Source: Betaproteobacteria bacterium (GTDB taxonomy: Bacteria; Pseudomonadota; Gammaproteobacteria; Burkholderiales; Casimicrobiaceae). Taken from it: DNA of 9,071 nucleotides. Of this stretch, positions 1 through 6,791 are shown piece by piece (position 1 is the first letter of the stretch; every line of letters begins with the position of its first letter). The stretch is from the NCBI GenBank assembly GCA_003153335.1, contig PLYG01000382.1, positions 1,994-11,064 on the forward strand, written 5' to 3'. Made by a program: the position numbers and the translations under genes. The notes below the pieces were generated by a model. It saw nothing but the letters and a program-made list of their open reading frames with translations, was not told the DNA's origin and ran no database searches.

Positions 1-1
1 C

Positions 2-169
2 CACGAAGTGCTGCGCCGCCAGGGCCTGCTGGAGGGTATCTGGTGTCTCGACCCGAACGAAGGACTGAGCCCGGGGCAGAAGGAAGAAATCGACCGCGTG
101 TATGCGATGCATGGTGACCTGGCTGACGATGCCTTCGTGGCTGCCGGCCTGAGCCGCTGGCTGGCGTGA
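2..169 (+). CDS. C-terminal end of a DapA-family aldolase/dehydratase (partial)
   Basis: The window opens inside a reading frame that runs 55 codons to a TGA at 167-169. The visible tail starts HEVLRRQGLLEGIWCLDPNE and continues with a LSPGQ...EIDRV stretch. It resembles the C-terminus of dihydrodipicolinate synthase/N-acetylneuraminate lyase-family proteins of Burkholderiales, which are class I aldolases or dehydratases forming a Schiff base in a TIM barrel. The catalytic lysine and tyrosine lie outside the window, so neither activity nor substrate can be judged. Such enzymes often sit in sugar-acid catabolic clusters with TctCBA transporters, which would fit the operon beginning at 1221, but about 1 kb of gene debris separates the two. 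The family call rests on recall of similar tails, not on a diagnostic motif. Confidence 0.5.
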   Translation, partial: HEVLRRQGLLEGIWCLDPNEGLSPGQKEEIDRVYAMHGDLADDAFVAAGLSRWLA

Positions 170-182
170 GGGCGTAAAATTG

Positions 183-211
183 ACATCCTCCCCTCCCTGA
201 AGGAAGGTGAT
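183..211. repeat. Imperfect hairpin resembling an IS200/IS605-type end
   Basis: The sequence CATCCTCCCCTCCCTGAAGG and the bases after it fold into an imperfect stem around a TGAA loop, with an outer ATC/GAT pair (185-187 with 209-211). Similar CATCCTCCCC...TGAAGG hairpins are often seen next to IS200/IS605 or tnpB-type elements. It lies at the seam between the DapA-family tail and the truncated higB, so it may be the scar of the event that joined them. No transposase is present and the stem has a mismatch, so chance is quite possible. Confidence 0.25.
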
Positions 212-373
212 CTTGTCAAGTTTTCATTGGGGGATATCGTGGACCCTGAATTCAATGTAAAGGGCAACGATTACCGGCTTGTGGTGTCGGTGCGCTACGA
301 CCTTGGATTGATGTACGTCCGTTTCGTCGGCACCCATAGTCAGTACGACAAGATTGACGTGAAAACGATTTGA
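212..373 (+). pseudogene. higB: HigB-type mRNA interferase toxin, 5'-truncated
   Basis: An open frame ends at TGA 371-373 and reads FNVKGNDYRLVVSVRYDLGL, then MYVRFVGTHSQYDKIDVKTI. This is the C-terminal half of the HigB toxin family, whose members share a NKYRLVV...YIRF(I/V)GTHxEYDKID core and cleave mRNA on the ribosome. Family members are about 95-100 residues. Here only about 45 C-terminal residues are recognisable, and the in-frame sequence upstream runs back through the hairpin at 183-211 to the DapA-family stop without a plausible start or a HigB N-terminus. The toxin therefore looks truncated and inactive. It lies 10 nt upstream of an intact higA, the normal higBA order. The left boundary of the remnant is approximate. 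Confidence 0.8.
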
Positions 374-383
374 AGGAGCAGGC

Positions 384-773
384 ATGGAACTGAAACCCAT
401 CCGTACCAAGAAGGACCATCAGGCGGCGCTGGCGGAAGCTGATCGTCTTTGGGACGCGCCAGCCAAGTCACGCGAGGCAGACAGGTTCGGCGTGCTGACC
501 ATGCTGATTGAGGACTATGAGGGCCGACATTACGCAATTCAGGATCCCGACCCTATCGAGTTGCTGAACCATGTCATGGAAAACCGGGGGTTGACTCGGA
601 AGGATCTCGAACCCTGCATAGGTCCGCGCGGACGTGTAGCGGACATCATGAACCGTACACGCCCCCTGACACTGGAGATGATTCGCCGTCTCGCGGACGA
701 ATTGAAGCTGCCCGCCGAAGTACTGATCAAGCCCTATAAGCTGCGCCGGAATGAGAAACTGACGGCAGCCTGA
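384..773 (+). CDS. higA: HigA-type antitoxin, XRE-family HTH protein
   Basis: This 129-residue protein is a HigA-like antitoxin. The N-terminal ~50 residues match the neutralising segment of the family (charged, with a LIEDYEGRHYAIQDPDPIEL stretch at 41-60). A Cro/C1-type helix-turn-helix follows at about 57-113, with the HigA-typical segment VADIMNRTRPLTLEMIRRLA at 85-104. The start is supported by AAGGAG at 373-378, overlapping the end of the higB remnant and 5 nt before the ATG. In an intact system this protein binds HigB and represses the higBA promoter. The toxin N-terminus is missing, so it is probably an orphan antitoxin acting as a DNA-binding protein or protecting against related HigB toxins. 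The frame is intact. Confidence 0.88.
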   Translation: MELKPIRTKKDHQAALAEADRLWDAPAKSREADRFGVLTMLIEDYEGRHYAIQDPDPIELLNHVMENRGLTRKDLEPCIGPRGRVADIMNRTRPLTLEMIRRLADELKLPAEVLIKPYKLRRNEKLTAA

Positions 774-775
774 TT

Positions 776-892
776 CTGACCGGTCAAGTGGATCAGTTCG
801 TCTGGTTCGAGCACATATCCAACGACATCGACGGGGTGCGCACTTTCTACGACGCGCTGTTCGGGCCTTCGACAAGAAATGAGCGAATTTAG
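776..892 (+). pseudogene. VOC-family (glyoxalase/bleomycin resistance-like) N-terminal remnant
   Basis: Three bases after the higA stop, a frame starting at CTG 776 reads TGQVDQFVWFEHISNDIDGV followed by RTFYDALFG. It then loses similarity and stops at TAG 890-892. The pattern FVWFE...D...(R)xFY..LFG is typical of the first beta-alpha-beta unit of vicinal oxygen chelate proteins. In intact relatives an ATG would be expected where CTG stands, so both the start codon and everything after about 30 codons are gone. Only the N-terminal module is left, with no complete metal site. I regard it as a decayed fragment. No function should be assigned. Confidence 0.6.
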
Positions 893-894
893 CC

Positions 895-1116
895 TCAGGC
901 CGACGCCCGCCTTTTGAACAAGCCGACGATCCTCTGCTGCACCGCCGGGACTGACCAGAGGATCGAGGCGATGGCGCCCGGCACGCAGGCACTCTCGCCG
1001 GTCTCCGCCGACATCAGGCCCTCGATCGAGCCCTTGCCGAATTTTTCGCGCTCCTTGTTGCCGCGCTTGGCGGCGGCGCAGGAAGTCCAGGCGGCGATGT
1101 CCTCGGTAAAACACAA
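895..1116 (-). pseudogene. TctA-family transporter permease fragment with internal deletion
   Basis: On the minus strand an open frame of about 73 codons (ending at the complement of 895-897) contains EDIAAWTSCAAAKRGNKERE and then KFGKGSIEGLMSAETGE...PGA. This matches residues ~271-315 of the intact TctA in this window (EDSGAWMSYAAAK..., FGKGSIDGLMAAETGD...PGH). After VPGAIA the frame jumps to a typical extreme C-terminus (VPAVQQRIVGLFKRRASA, then stop). The ~180 residues that separate these regions in a ~500-residue TctA are absent, and so is the whole N-terminal half. No good start is visible; the first candidate is a TTG at 1116. It is a remnant of a second, clearly different TctA oriented opposite to the operon at 1221. 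Confidence 0.8.
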
Positions 1117-1209
1117 TTTGCAGCGATGGCTGGACAGCTAAAATCGTCGGCAGCGGCAACCTTGGTAATATGGGATTATTCACCCGCAGTTTTCGCCCAA
1201 GAACAACCC

Positions 1210-1216
1210 AAGGAGA
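1210..1216 (+). promoter_or_regulatory. Ribosome binding site fixing the tctC start
   Basis: AAGGAGA lies 4 nt before ATG 1221. It selects this codon over the in-frame ATG at 1170, which has no comparable site and would put 17 charged residues ahead of a proper signal peptide. Confidence 0.8.
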
Positions 1217-1220
1217 CAAC

Positions 1221-2237
1221 ATGAACAAGCGCACTCTTTTCACGGCCTTCTCGCTTTCGGCGATGGCCCTGGCCATCACCATCGCGGTCCCCGCCGCGGC
1301 GCAAAACTGGAAGCCGACCCGACCGATCAATTTGATCGTGCCGTGGGCCGCGGGCGGCTCGACCGACCAGGTCACCCGCATCACGGCCGCGGAGATGGAA
1401 AAGGCCCTGGGCCAGACCATCGTGATCATCAACCAGCCGGGCGCGTCGGGCTCCATCGGCACCCGCAGTGCGTTGGAAGCCGCCAAGGATGGCTACACCT
1501 GGACCGCCGGCGCGGCGCAGGATCTGGGTGCTTACGAAACCCTGGGCTCGCTCACGACGCGCATCACCGACTGGCACCTGTTCCTGAGCGTGGCCAACAT
1601 CCAGGTCATCGGCGTGAATCCCAAGGCGCCCTATAACACCCCCAAGGAATTGCTCGACGCCATGAAAGCGCAGCCCGGCAAGATTTCGGTCGCGACAGCG
1701 GGCGTGACCTCGGCGGGCCACAACGCGATGGAGTTGATCGCCAAGGTCACCGGCGTCAAGTATCGTCACGTCACGTATGACGGCGGCAATCCGGCCGTCG
1801 TCGCGACCGTGGCCGGCGAAGCGGAAGTCACCACACAGCTCGCAGTGGAGCAGGCCGACATGATCCGCGGCAAGCGGATTCGCCCGCTCGCCACGGTCAG
1901 CGACAAGCCGCTGGAACTGGAAGGCTACGGCACGATTCCGCCGCTGTCGCAGACCCTACCCGGCTTTACCGCGCCGACCAATTACTTCGGCATCTTTATC
2001 CCCAAGGGCGTGCCCGATGATGTCGTGAAGACCGTCGAAAAAATCTGGATGGAGAGCATCGCCAAGAGCGAGGCGCTGAAGAAATATGCCACCAGCCGCG
2101 GCGCCCTGTTTGGTCCGCTCTACGGCGACGCCGCGCAGAAGGCGGTGTTTCCCGCAGTGCAGGCGAATGCCTGGTTGTTGTTCGACGGCGGCAAGGCCAA
2201 AGTGTCGCCAGATACGGTCGGCATACCCAGGCCCTGA
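1221..2237 (+). CDS. tctC: TctC/Bug-family periplasmic solute-binding protein
   Basis: This is the extracytoplasmic binding component of a tripartite tricarboxylate transporter (338 residues, normal for the family). Residues 1-27 form a signal peptide: basic MNKR start, hydrophobic core, and an AAA/Q cleavage site near 26-28. The mature protein has the Bug signatures: a first strand with LIVPWAAGGSTD (38-49) lining the ligand pocket, then NQPGASGSIGTRSALEAAKDGYT (71-93). Members capture carboxylates such as citrate, other dicarboxylates, aromatic acids or sugar acids in the periplasm and hand them to TctA/TctB. The gene opens the operon, 27 nt before tctB. The ligand cannot be deduced from sequence. 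I see no convincing promoter in the ~100 nt upstream, although the operon must be transcribed from there or from further left. Confidence 0.93.
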   Translation: MNKRTLFTAFSLSAMALAITIAVPAAAQNWKPTRPINLIVPWAAGGSTDQVTRITAAEMEKALGQTIVIINQPGASGSIGTRSALEAAKDGYTWTAGAAQDLGAYETLGSLTTRITDWHLFLSVANIQVIGVNPKAPYNTPKELLDAMKAQPGKISVATAGVTSAGHNAMELIAKVTGVKYRHVTYDGGNPAVVATVAGEAEVTTQLAVEQADMIRGKRIRPLATVSDKPLELEGYGTIPPLSQTLPGFTAPTNYFGIFIPKGVPDDVVKTVEKIWMESIAKSEALKKYATSRGALFGPLYGDAAQKAVFPAVQANAWLLFDGGKAKVSPDTVGIPRP

Positions 2238-2264
2238 TCAGCGGGCACTGCGAGCGCGCCTGCG

Positions 2265-2912
2265 ATGTCTCTGCCTGGGCCAGCGGCGTTGGAGTCGTCA
2301 CATTCGACTCCGGCGTCGCCTTTGTCCTCATCGTCCCCACCATCCGAAGTGCCCGGAGCATCTGAAGCGTCCGGAGCGTCAGATTCGCCGCACGGCGGCG
2401 AGGTCCATATCGACCCGCATTCGGATTTCATGGACAGCGTGGGCTGGATGGCGCTCGGGGCCACCATTCTGATCGCCTCGACCCTGATGGACCGGCTGGA
2501 GCAGCAGCATATCAACCCGTACACGATCCCGGGCCTATTGCCGGGCTTGCTCGGCATCGCGATGATCGTGCTCGGGGGCTTGCTGGCGCTGCGCAGTTGG
2601 CGCCGCGGCGGCGTCAAACGTCCACCATCCAATCCGACCGCACAGGACCGGGCGCAGCGGCGCCGCCTGTGGATGGTGATCGCGCTGTGCATGACGTTCG
2701 ACGTGGCGCTGGTCGGGCACGGCCTGCCGTTCTGGCTGGCGGGGTGGATTTTCGTGACGACCTCCATCCTGCTGCTGCAGCACGCCACGCGCAAGGCGGC
2801 GGGCCAGAAGCTGACGGCGCGGGTCTTGCTCAAGGCGGGGGCGATCGGCCTGGGCGCAGGCCTCGCGATCACGCTGGTGTTCCAGGAAATCTTCCTGGTG
2901 CACCTTCCCTGA
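2265..2912 (+). CDS. tctB: TctB-family small membrane subunit
   Basis: This poorly conserved small membrane component of the TTT transporter is placed by its position between tctC and tctA and by four hydrophobic segments at about residues 57-74, 88-110, 135-171 (a helical hairpin) and 186-208. TctB proteins are usually 140-180 residues, and this frame encodes 215. The excess is an N-terminal stretch of ~50 residues rich in Ser, Pro, Ala and Gly before the first helix. The start is uncertain: no clear Shine-Dalgarno precedes ATG 2265, and an internal ATG at 2430 (residue 56, next to the first helix) also lacks one. TctB supports substrate translocation with TctA in the inner membrane. Confidence 0.85.
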   Translation: MSLPGPAALESSHSTPASPLSSSSPPSEVPGASEASGASDSPHGGEVHIDPHSDFMDSVGWMALGATILIASTLMDRLEQQHINPYTIPGLLPGLLGIAMIVLGGLLALRSWRRGGVKRPPSNPTAQDRAQRRRLWMVIALCMTFDVALVGHGLPFWLAGWIFVTTSILLLQHATRKAAGQKLTARVLLKAGAIGLGAGLAITLVFQEIFLVHLP

Positions 2913-2933
2913 GTCTTTTTTCCGGAACCTGCG

Positions 2934-4487
2934 ATGCTGCAAGGACTCTCCGAACTGGGTCACGCGTATCTCGGCTTTCTGAATTTCACCTCGATCTTCT
3001 ATGGGCTGGGTGGCGCCCTGATCGGCATCATCGTCGGCTGTATGCCAGGGCTCTCGGCCACGCTGTGCATCGCGCTGCTGACCACGCTGACCATCAAGCT
3101 GGAGGCCAACGATGCGATCCTGATCCTGATCTGCTCTTACGTCGGCACGCTCTATGGCGGCTCGCGCACGGCCATCCTGCTCAACATTCCGGGCACCGCG
3201 GCCAATGCGGCATCGTGCGCCGACGGATATGCGCTAGCGCGCCGCGGCGAAGCCGGTCGGGCCATCGGCATTGCCACGTCGGGCGCCTTCACCGGCACCC
3301 TGTTCGGCGTGCTGTGCCTGGCGGCTTTCACACCGACGCTGGCCGAAGTGGCACTCTCATTCGGCGCCTACGAATTCTTCTGGCTGGCGTTGTTCGGCGT
3401 GACCATGTCGGGCAGCATCGTCGGCAACGACCCGATCAAGGGCTGGCTGATGGGCCTGCTCGGCCTGTTCGTCGCGCAAATCGGCCAGGAAGGCCTGTAT
3501 GCCCATAACCGCTTCACCTTCGGCACCAGCGAGCTCGCGGGCGGCATTGCGCTGATCCCGGCGCTCGTCGGCGCGTTTGGCTTCGCCGAAGTGTTGACGA
3601 CACTGGCCGATCCGGTCGAGAAGAAGCTGGTCGAGCTGCGCGACTCGGTGCTGCCGCGGTTCCGCGAAGTCGCGCAGTACTGGCGCACAGTGCTGCGCTC
3701 GGGCGTGATTGGCGTGCTGACCGGGCTCATGCCCGGCGTCGGCGAGGACTCGGGAGCATGGATGTCGTACGCCGCCGCCAAGGCCACTACCCGGGAAAAG
3801 GAGCTGTTCGGCAAAGGCTCGATCGACGGCTTGATGGCGGCGGAAACCGGCGACATGGCGTCGATCCCCGGACACATCATTCCGTGTCTGGCCCTTGGCA
3901 TTCCGGGCTCGGCGCCCTCGGCCGTGCTGATGGCGGCAATGATCATCCACGGCATCCAGCCGGGCCCGATGATGATGATCGAGCATCCGCAATTCGTCTA
4001 CGACGTCGTGGCCATGACCTCGCTGGCGACCATCAGCATCCTGATCTTCGGCCTGTTCCTGGTCAAGCCGCTGCTGCTGGTGTTGCGCATCAAGCGCACG
4101 GTGCTGATGCCCATCATCTTCCTGCTGTGCACCGTCGGGGCGTTTGCCGGCGCCTCGCGGCTGTTCGACATCTACTGCATGCTGGGTATCGGCATCGGCG
4201 CTTTCTTCCTGCGCCGGCGCGGCTACCAGATGGCGCCGTTCGTGCTCGGCCTGGTGCTGGGTGGCTTGCTCGACAAGAGCTTGCGCCGCGGCCTGGTGCT
4301 CTCCGACGGCAGCCTGGCGCCGTTCTTCACCCGGCCGATTTCCATCGGCTTCGCCACCGTGACCATTTTCACCATCCTGCTCTATGCGCCGGCATTCAAG
4401 GCCCTGGTCCGGCGCATCACTGGCGCGGCCGGCCGCGGCATTGGATCGCTGTTCGGCCGGGCGAGTAAAATCAAGAAGGAGATCTGA
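2934..4487 (+). CDS. tctA: TctA-family large membrane subunit
   Basis: This is the main permease of the tripartite tricarboxylate transporter (517 residues; the family is ~500 with 11-12 helices), importing the TctC-bound substrate using the ion gradient. Conserved family blocks are clear: GCMPGLSATLCIALL near 35-49, LYGGSRTAILLNIPGTAANA at 73-92, LMPGVGEDSGAWMSYAAAK at 265-283, GKGSIDGLMAAETGD at 293-307, and LALGIPGSAPSAVLMAAMII at 319-338. The two PG-containing repeats are the proposed substrate and cation sites. It starts 21 nt after tctB and its stop (TGA 4485-4487) overlaps a tiny reading frame at 4487. No truncation is seen, unlike the homologous fragment at 895-1116. Confidence 0.95.
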   Translation: MLQGLSELGHAYLGFLNFTSIFYGLGGALIGIIVGCMPGLSATLCIALLTTLTIKLEANDAILILICSYVGTLYGGSRTAILLNIPGTAANAASCADGYALARRGEAGRAIGIATSGAFTGTLFGVLCLAAFTPTLAEVALSFGAYEFFWLALFGVTMSGSIVGNDPIKGWLMGLLGLFVAQIGQEGLYAHNRFTFGTSELAGGIALIPALVGAFGFAEVLTTLADPVEKKLVELRDSVLPRFREVAQYWRTVLRSGVIGVLTGLMPGVGEDSGAWMSYAAAKATTREKELFGKGSIDGLMAAETGDMASIPGHIIPCLALGIPGSAPSAVLMAAMIIHGIQPGPMMMIEHPQFVYDVVAMTSLATISILIFGLFLVKPLLLVLRIKRTVLMPIIFLLCTVGAFAGASRLFDIYCMLGIGIGAFFLRRRGYQMAPFVLGLVLGGLLDKSLRRGLVLSDGSLAPFFTRPISIGFATVTIFTILLYAPAFKALVRRITGAAGRGIGSLFGRASKIKKEI

Positions 4488-4513
4488 TGCACCATCGGAT
4501 GAAATTGCCATGA
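4476..4513 (+). other. Strong ribosome binding site with 8-codon minigene coupling tctA to the next gene
   Basis: AAGGAG (4476-4481) stands 5 nt before an ATG at 4487 that overlaps the tctA stop (TGATG). That ATG opens an 8-codon frame, MHHRMKLP, ending at TGA 4511-4513. Its stop overlaps the ATG (4510) of the TIM-barrel gene as ATGA. The best Shine-Dalgarno here is therefore positioned for the minigene rather than for the enzyme, whose own ATG lies 28 nt away. Translation may be chained tctA > minigene > enzyme. Alternatively the geometry is a remnant of an older start lost by a small indel. Confidence 0.5.
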
Positions 4514-5349
4514 AGATCGCGCTCTGCAACGAGGTCATCAGCGAGAAGCCCTTCGAGGCGCAATGCGCTTTCGCGGCGGCGCTCGGTTACGACAGCCTCG
4601 AACTCGCACCCTATACCGTCGGCGGCGATGCGCCGCATCGGATGGGCGCGGATACGCGAGCGCAAATCCGCCGCGCCGCGGCGGATGCCGGCATCGACTT
4701 CGCGAGCCTGCATTGGCTGCTGGTGAAGCCCCAAGGGCTTTCCATCACCGCAGCAGACCCGACTGTCCGCGCCCGGACGCTCGACGTGATGCGCCGCCTG
4801 GTCGAGCTCGCCGCCGATCTCGGGGCGCATATCCTGGTTCATGGATCGCCGGCGCAGCGGCGCATTCCCGAAGGCGACGAAGGGGCAGCCAACGCGGCGC
4901 GCCAGCGCGGCTGCGACGCCTTCGCGACCATTGCCGAGGACGCGGCCAGGGCGGGCGTCGTCTATTGCATCGAGGCCCTGGCGCCGCCGGGCGCGAATTT
5001 CGTCAATCGCATCGACGAGGCGGCGGCGATCGTGCGCGCGGTCGGCAGTCCGGCGCTCCGCTGCATGATCGATTGCAGTGCGACCAGCGCCGTCGAGGGG
5101 CCCGACCTCGCCGCCGTTGCCGATCGTTGGCTGCCCACCGGGCTGATCGCCCATGTCCAGGTCAACGACGTGAACCGCCGCGGCCCCGGCCAGGGCCATG
5201 ACCGCTTCGCCGGGTTGTTCGCGTCGCTCCGCCGCCACCACTATGACGGCGCGGTCGCGGTCGAACCCTTCGATTACGTCCCCGACGGCCCGGCCGCCGC
5301 CGCGCGCGCCATCGGCTATATTCGCGGCATTCTGGAGGCCCAGTCATGA
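4510..5349 (+). CDS. Xylose isomerase-like TIM-barrel sugar epimerase/isomerase
   Basis: This 279-residue cytoplasmic protein belongs to the AP endonuclease 2/xylose isomerase-like TIM-barrel family. Candidate metal-ligand residues stand at strand ends in the usual order: E155 (YCIEAL), D188 (MIDCSA), H215 (HVQVND) and E252 (AVEPFDY). Their spacing (33, 27, 37) is close to that of D-tagatose 3-epimerase-type enzymes. H68 (SLHWLL) and H111 (LVHGSP) fit other conserved positions. Known members epimerise ketoses, isomerise hydroxypyruvate or inosose, or dehydrate inosose-type compounds. ATG 4510 begins an MKIALCNE first strand and is preferred; the in-frame extension upstream runs through tctA. 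The stop overlaps the next start as ATGA (5346-5349), implying coupled translation with the enolase-superfamily enzyme and a shared pathway. The exact reaction is unknown. Confidence 0.85.
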   Translation: MKIALCNEVISEKPFEAQCAFAAALGYDSLELAPYTVGGDAPHRMGADTRAQIRRAAADAGIDFASLHWLLVKPQGLSITAADPTVRARTLDVMRRLVELAADLGAHILVHGSPAQRRIPEGDEGAANAARQRGCDAFATIAEDAARAGVVYCIEALAPPGANFVNRIDEAAAIVRAVGSPALRCMIDCSATSAVEGPDLAAVADRWLPTGLIAHVQVNDVNRRGPGQGHDRFAGLFASLRRHHYDGAVAVEPFDYVPDGPAAAARAIGYIRGILEAQS

Positions 5350-6791
5350 GTGTCGATCACGCGCCCAAGGTTGCGGTCGCGGAAGTCCGCCTCTACGAGT
5401 GGCCGTTCAAGCTGCGCCTGCCGTTTCGCTTCGGTGCCATCACCGTCACTCATGGGCGCCAACTGGTCATGCGCGTGCGCATCCGCGCGGCCGATGGCAA
5501 AGAGGCCTGGGGCGTCGCGGCCGAATGTCTCGCCGCCAAATGGTTCGACAAGAGTCCGGGCTTAAGCGACGACCAGAATCTCGAGCAGCTCCGGCGGTCG
5601 GTCGAAATCGCCGTCGACCTCTACAGGACAGCCGGCGCGCGCACGACATTCGGTCTGTTCGCCGCGACCTATCGGGAGCAGTTGGCCGAGGGCGCGCGGC
5701 AGCGCCTGCCGCCCATCGTCGCCGGCTATGGGCCCTCGCTGATCGACCGCGCCGTGCTCGATGCGCTGGGACGACTCACCGGGCAATCGTTCTACGCGAT
5801 GATGGGCGCCAACATCGCCGGCATCGCCGGTGGCGGCGTGGCGCCGGATCTCGCAGGCTTCGACTTCGACGGCTTCCTCGGCTCGCTCCGTCCGGCCGCG
5901 ACCATTCACGCGCGCCACACCGTCGGCATGGTCGACCCGATCGTCGCCGCGGACCAGAGCAAGGAGCAGCGCGTCAATGACGGCTTGCCGGAAACCCTCG
6001 AGGAAGTGGTGCGGGACTATCGCGGCCGCTACTACAAGCTCAAGGTCGGCGGCAATGTCGAACAGGACGTGGCGCGGCTCGCCCGCATCGCCGCGGTGCT
6101 CGACCGCATGCAGGAGCCCTATCACGCGAGCCTGGACGGCAACGAGCAGTACCAGGACGCGGCCGGCGTGCTGGCGCTCTGGAATGCCATCAAGGCGACG
6201 CCGTCGCTGGCGCGGCTCGCTTCGTCGATCCTTTTCATCGAGCAGCCGATCAAGCGCGCCGTCGCCTTCGAGCAGCCGGTCGCTGCCCTCGACGCCGAAA
6301 AAGCCGTGATCATCGACGAGTCCGACGGTGACCTCGACGCCTTTCCGCGCGCACGCGCGCTCGGCTATCGCGGTGTCTCCAGCAAGACCTGCAAGGGTCT
6401 CTACAAGTCACTCATCAACGCGGCGCGCTGCCGGCTCTGGAACAGCGAGACCGCAGAGGCGCGCTGGTTCATGTCGGCGGAGGACCTGACGACCCTCGCC
6501 GGCGTTTCGGTACAGCAGGATCTGGCGCTCGTCAACCTGATCGGTCTCACCCATGTGGAGCGCAACGGGCATCACTTCGTCGACGGCTTTTCCGGGCGGA
6601 CGGCGAAGGAGCGCGACGGCTTCCTCGCGGCCCATCCCGACCTCTATCACCGGGCCGGCGACCAGGTGCGGCTCACCATCAAGGACGGCCTGATTGCCCT
6701 CGGCTCCCTCAACGGTCCGGGCTATGCGGTAGCGGCCGAACCGGATTTTTCCGCCCTCGAAGCGATGCCGAAGTCGCGCTGGGCGTATTAG
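5346..6791 (+). CDS. Enolase-superfamily enzyme (mandelate racemase/muconate lactonizing type)
   Basis: This 481-residue cytoplasmic enzyme should abstract the proton alpha to a carboxylate. The barrel shows the superfamily catalytic set: K231-x-K233 (YYKLKVGG) as base, Mg2+ ligands D264 (SLDGNEQY), E299 (FIEQPI) and D324 (IIDESD), and lysine K347 (SSKTCKG) at the position of the sixth-strand base. The two-lysine arrangement is like the muconate cycloisomerase/dipeptide epimerase subgroup. The N-terminal lid domain is present (EVRLYEW...LRLPFRFG...). At 481 residues it is longer than the usual 350-400. It shares ATGA with the preceding epimerase gene, so the two probably act in sequence. Its stop overlaps the stop of hepT on the other strand. 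A broken second copy lies at 7807-8408. The reaction (racemisation, dehydration, cycloisomerisation) cannot be fixed from sequence. Confidence 0.87.
   Translation: MSVDHAPKVAVAEVRLYEWPFKLRLPFRFGAITVTHGRQLVMRVRIRAADGKEAWGVAAECLAAKWFDKSPGLSDDQNLEQLRRSVEIAVDLYRTAGARTTFGLFAATYREQLAEGARQRLPPIVAGYGPSLIDRAVLDALGRLTGQSFYAMMGANIAGIAGGGVAPDLAGFDFDGFLGSLRPAATIHARHTVGMVDPIVAADQSKEQRVNDGLPETLEEVVRDYRGRYYKLKVGGNVEQDVARLARIAAVLDRMQEPYHASLDGNEQYQDAAGVLALWNAIKATPSLARLASSILFIEQPIKRAVAFEQPVAALDAEKAVIIDESDGDLDAFPRARALGYRGVSSKTCKGLYKSLINAARCRLWNSETAEARWFMSAEDLTTLAGVSVQQDLALVNLIGLTHVERNGHHFVDGFSGRTAKERDGFLAAHPDLYHRAGDQVRLTIKDGLIALGSLNGPGYAVAAEPDFSALEAMPKSRWAY

Noticed and set aside
1160..1180. Candidate -10 box (TAATAT at 1166) for the tct operon
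   Set aside because: No acceptable -35 element is found at 16-18 nt upstream, so a promoter is not supported.
734..1486. Minus-strand 250-codon frame over the tctA fragment and tctC start
   Set aside because: It is antisense to the tctC signal peptide region and out of frame with the TctA fragment, with no recognisable motif.
2597..3508. Plus-strand 303-codon frame across tctB/tctA
   Set aside because: It is an out-of-frame shadow of two recognised genes, with Arg/Pro/Ala-rich composition.
4384..4509. Upstream in-frame extension of the TIM-barrel gene into tctA
   Set aside because: It would overlap the conserved tctA end by 104 nt. ATG 4510 starts exactly at the first beta strand.
3357..4538. 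Long minus-strand open frame (393 codons) opposite tctA
   Set aside because: It is opposite a clearly conserved TctA. Its translation is rich in Gln, His, Arg and Ala with no domain, as expected for a shadow frame in GC-rich DNA.
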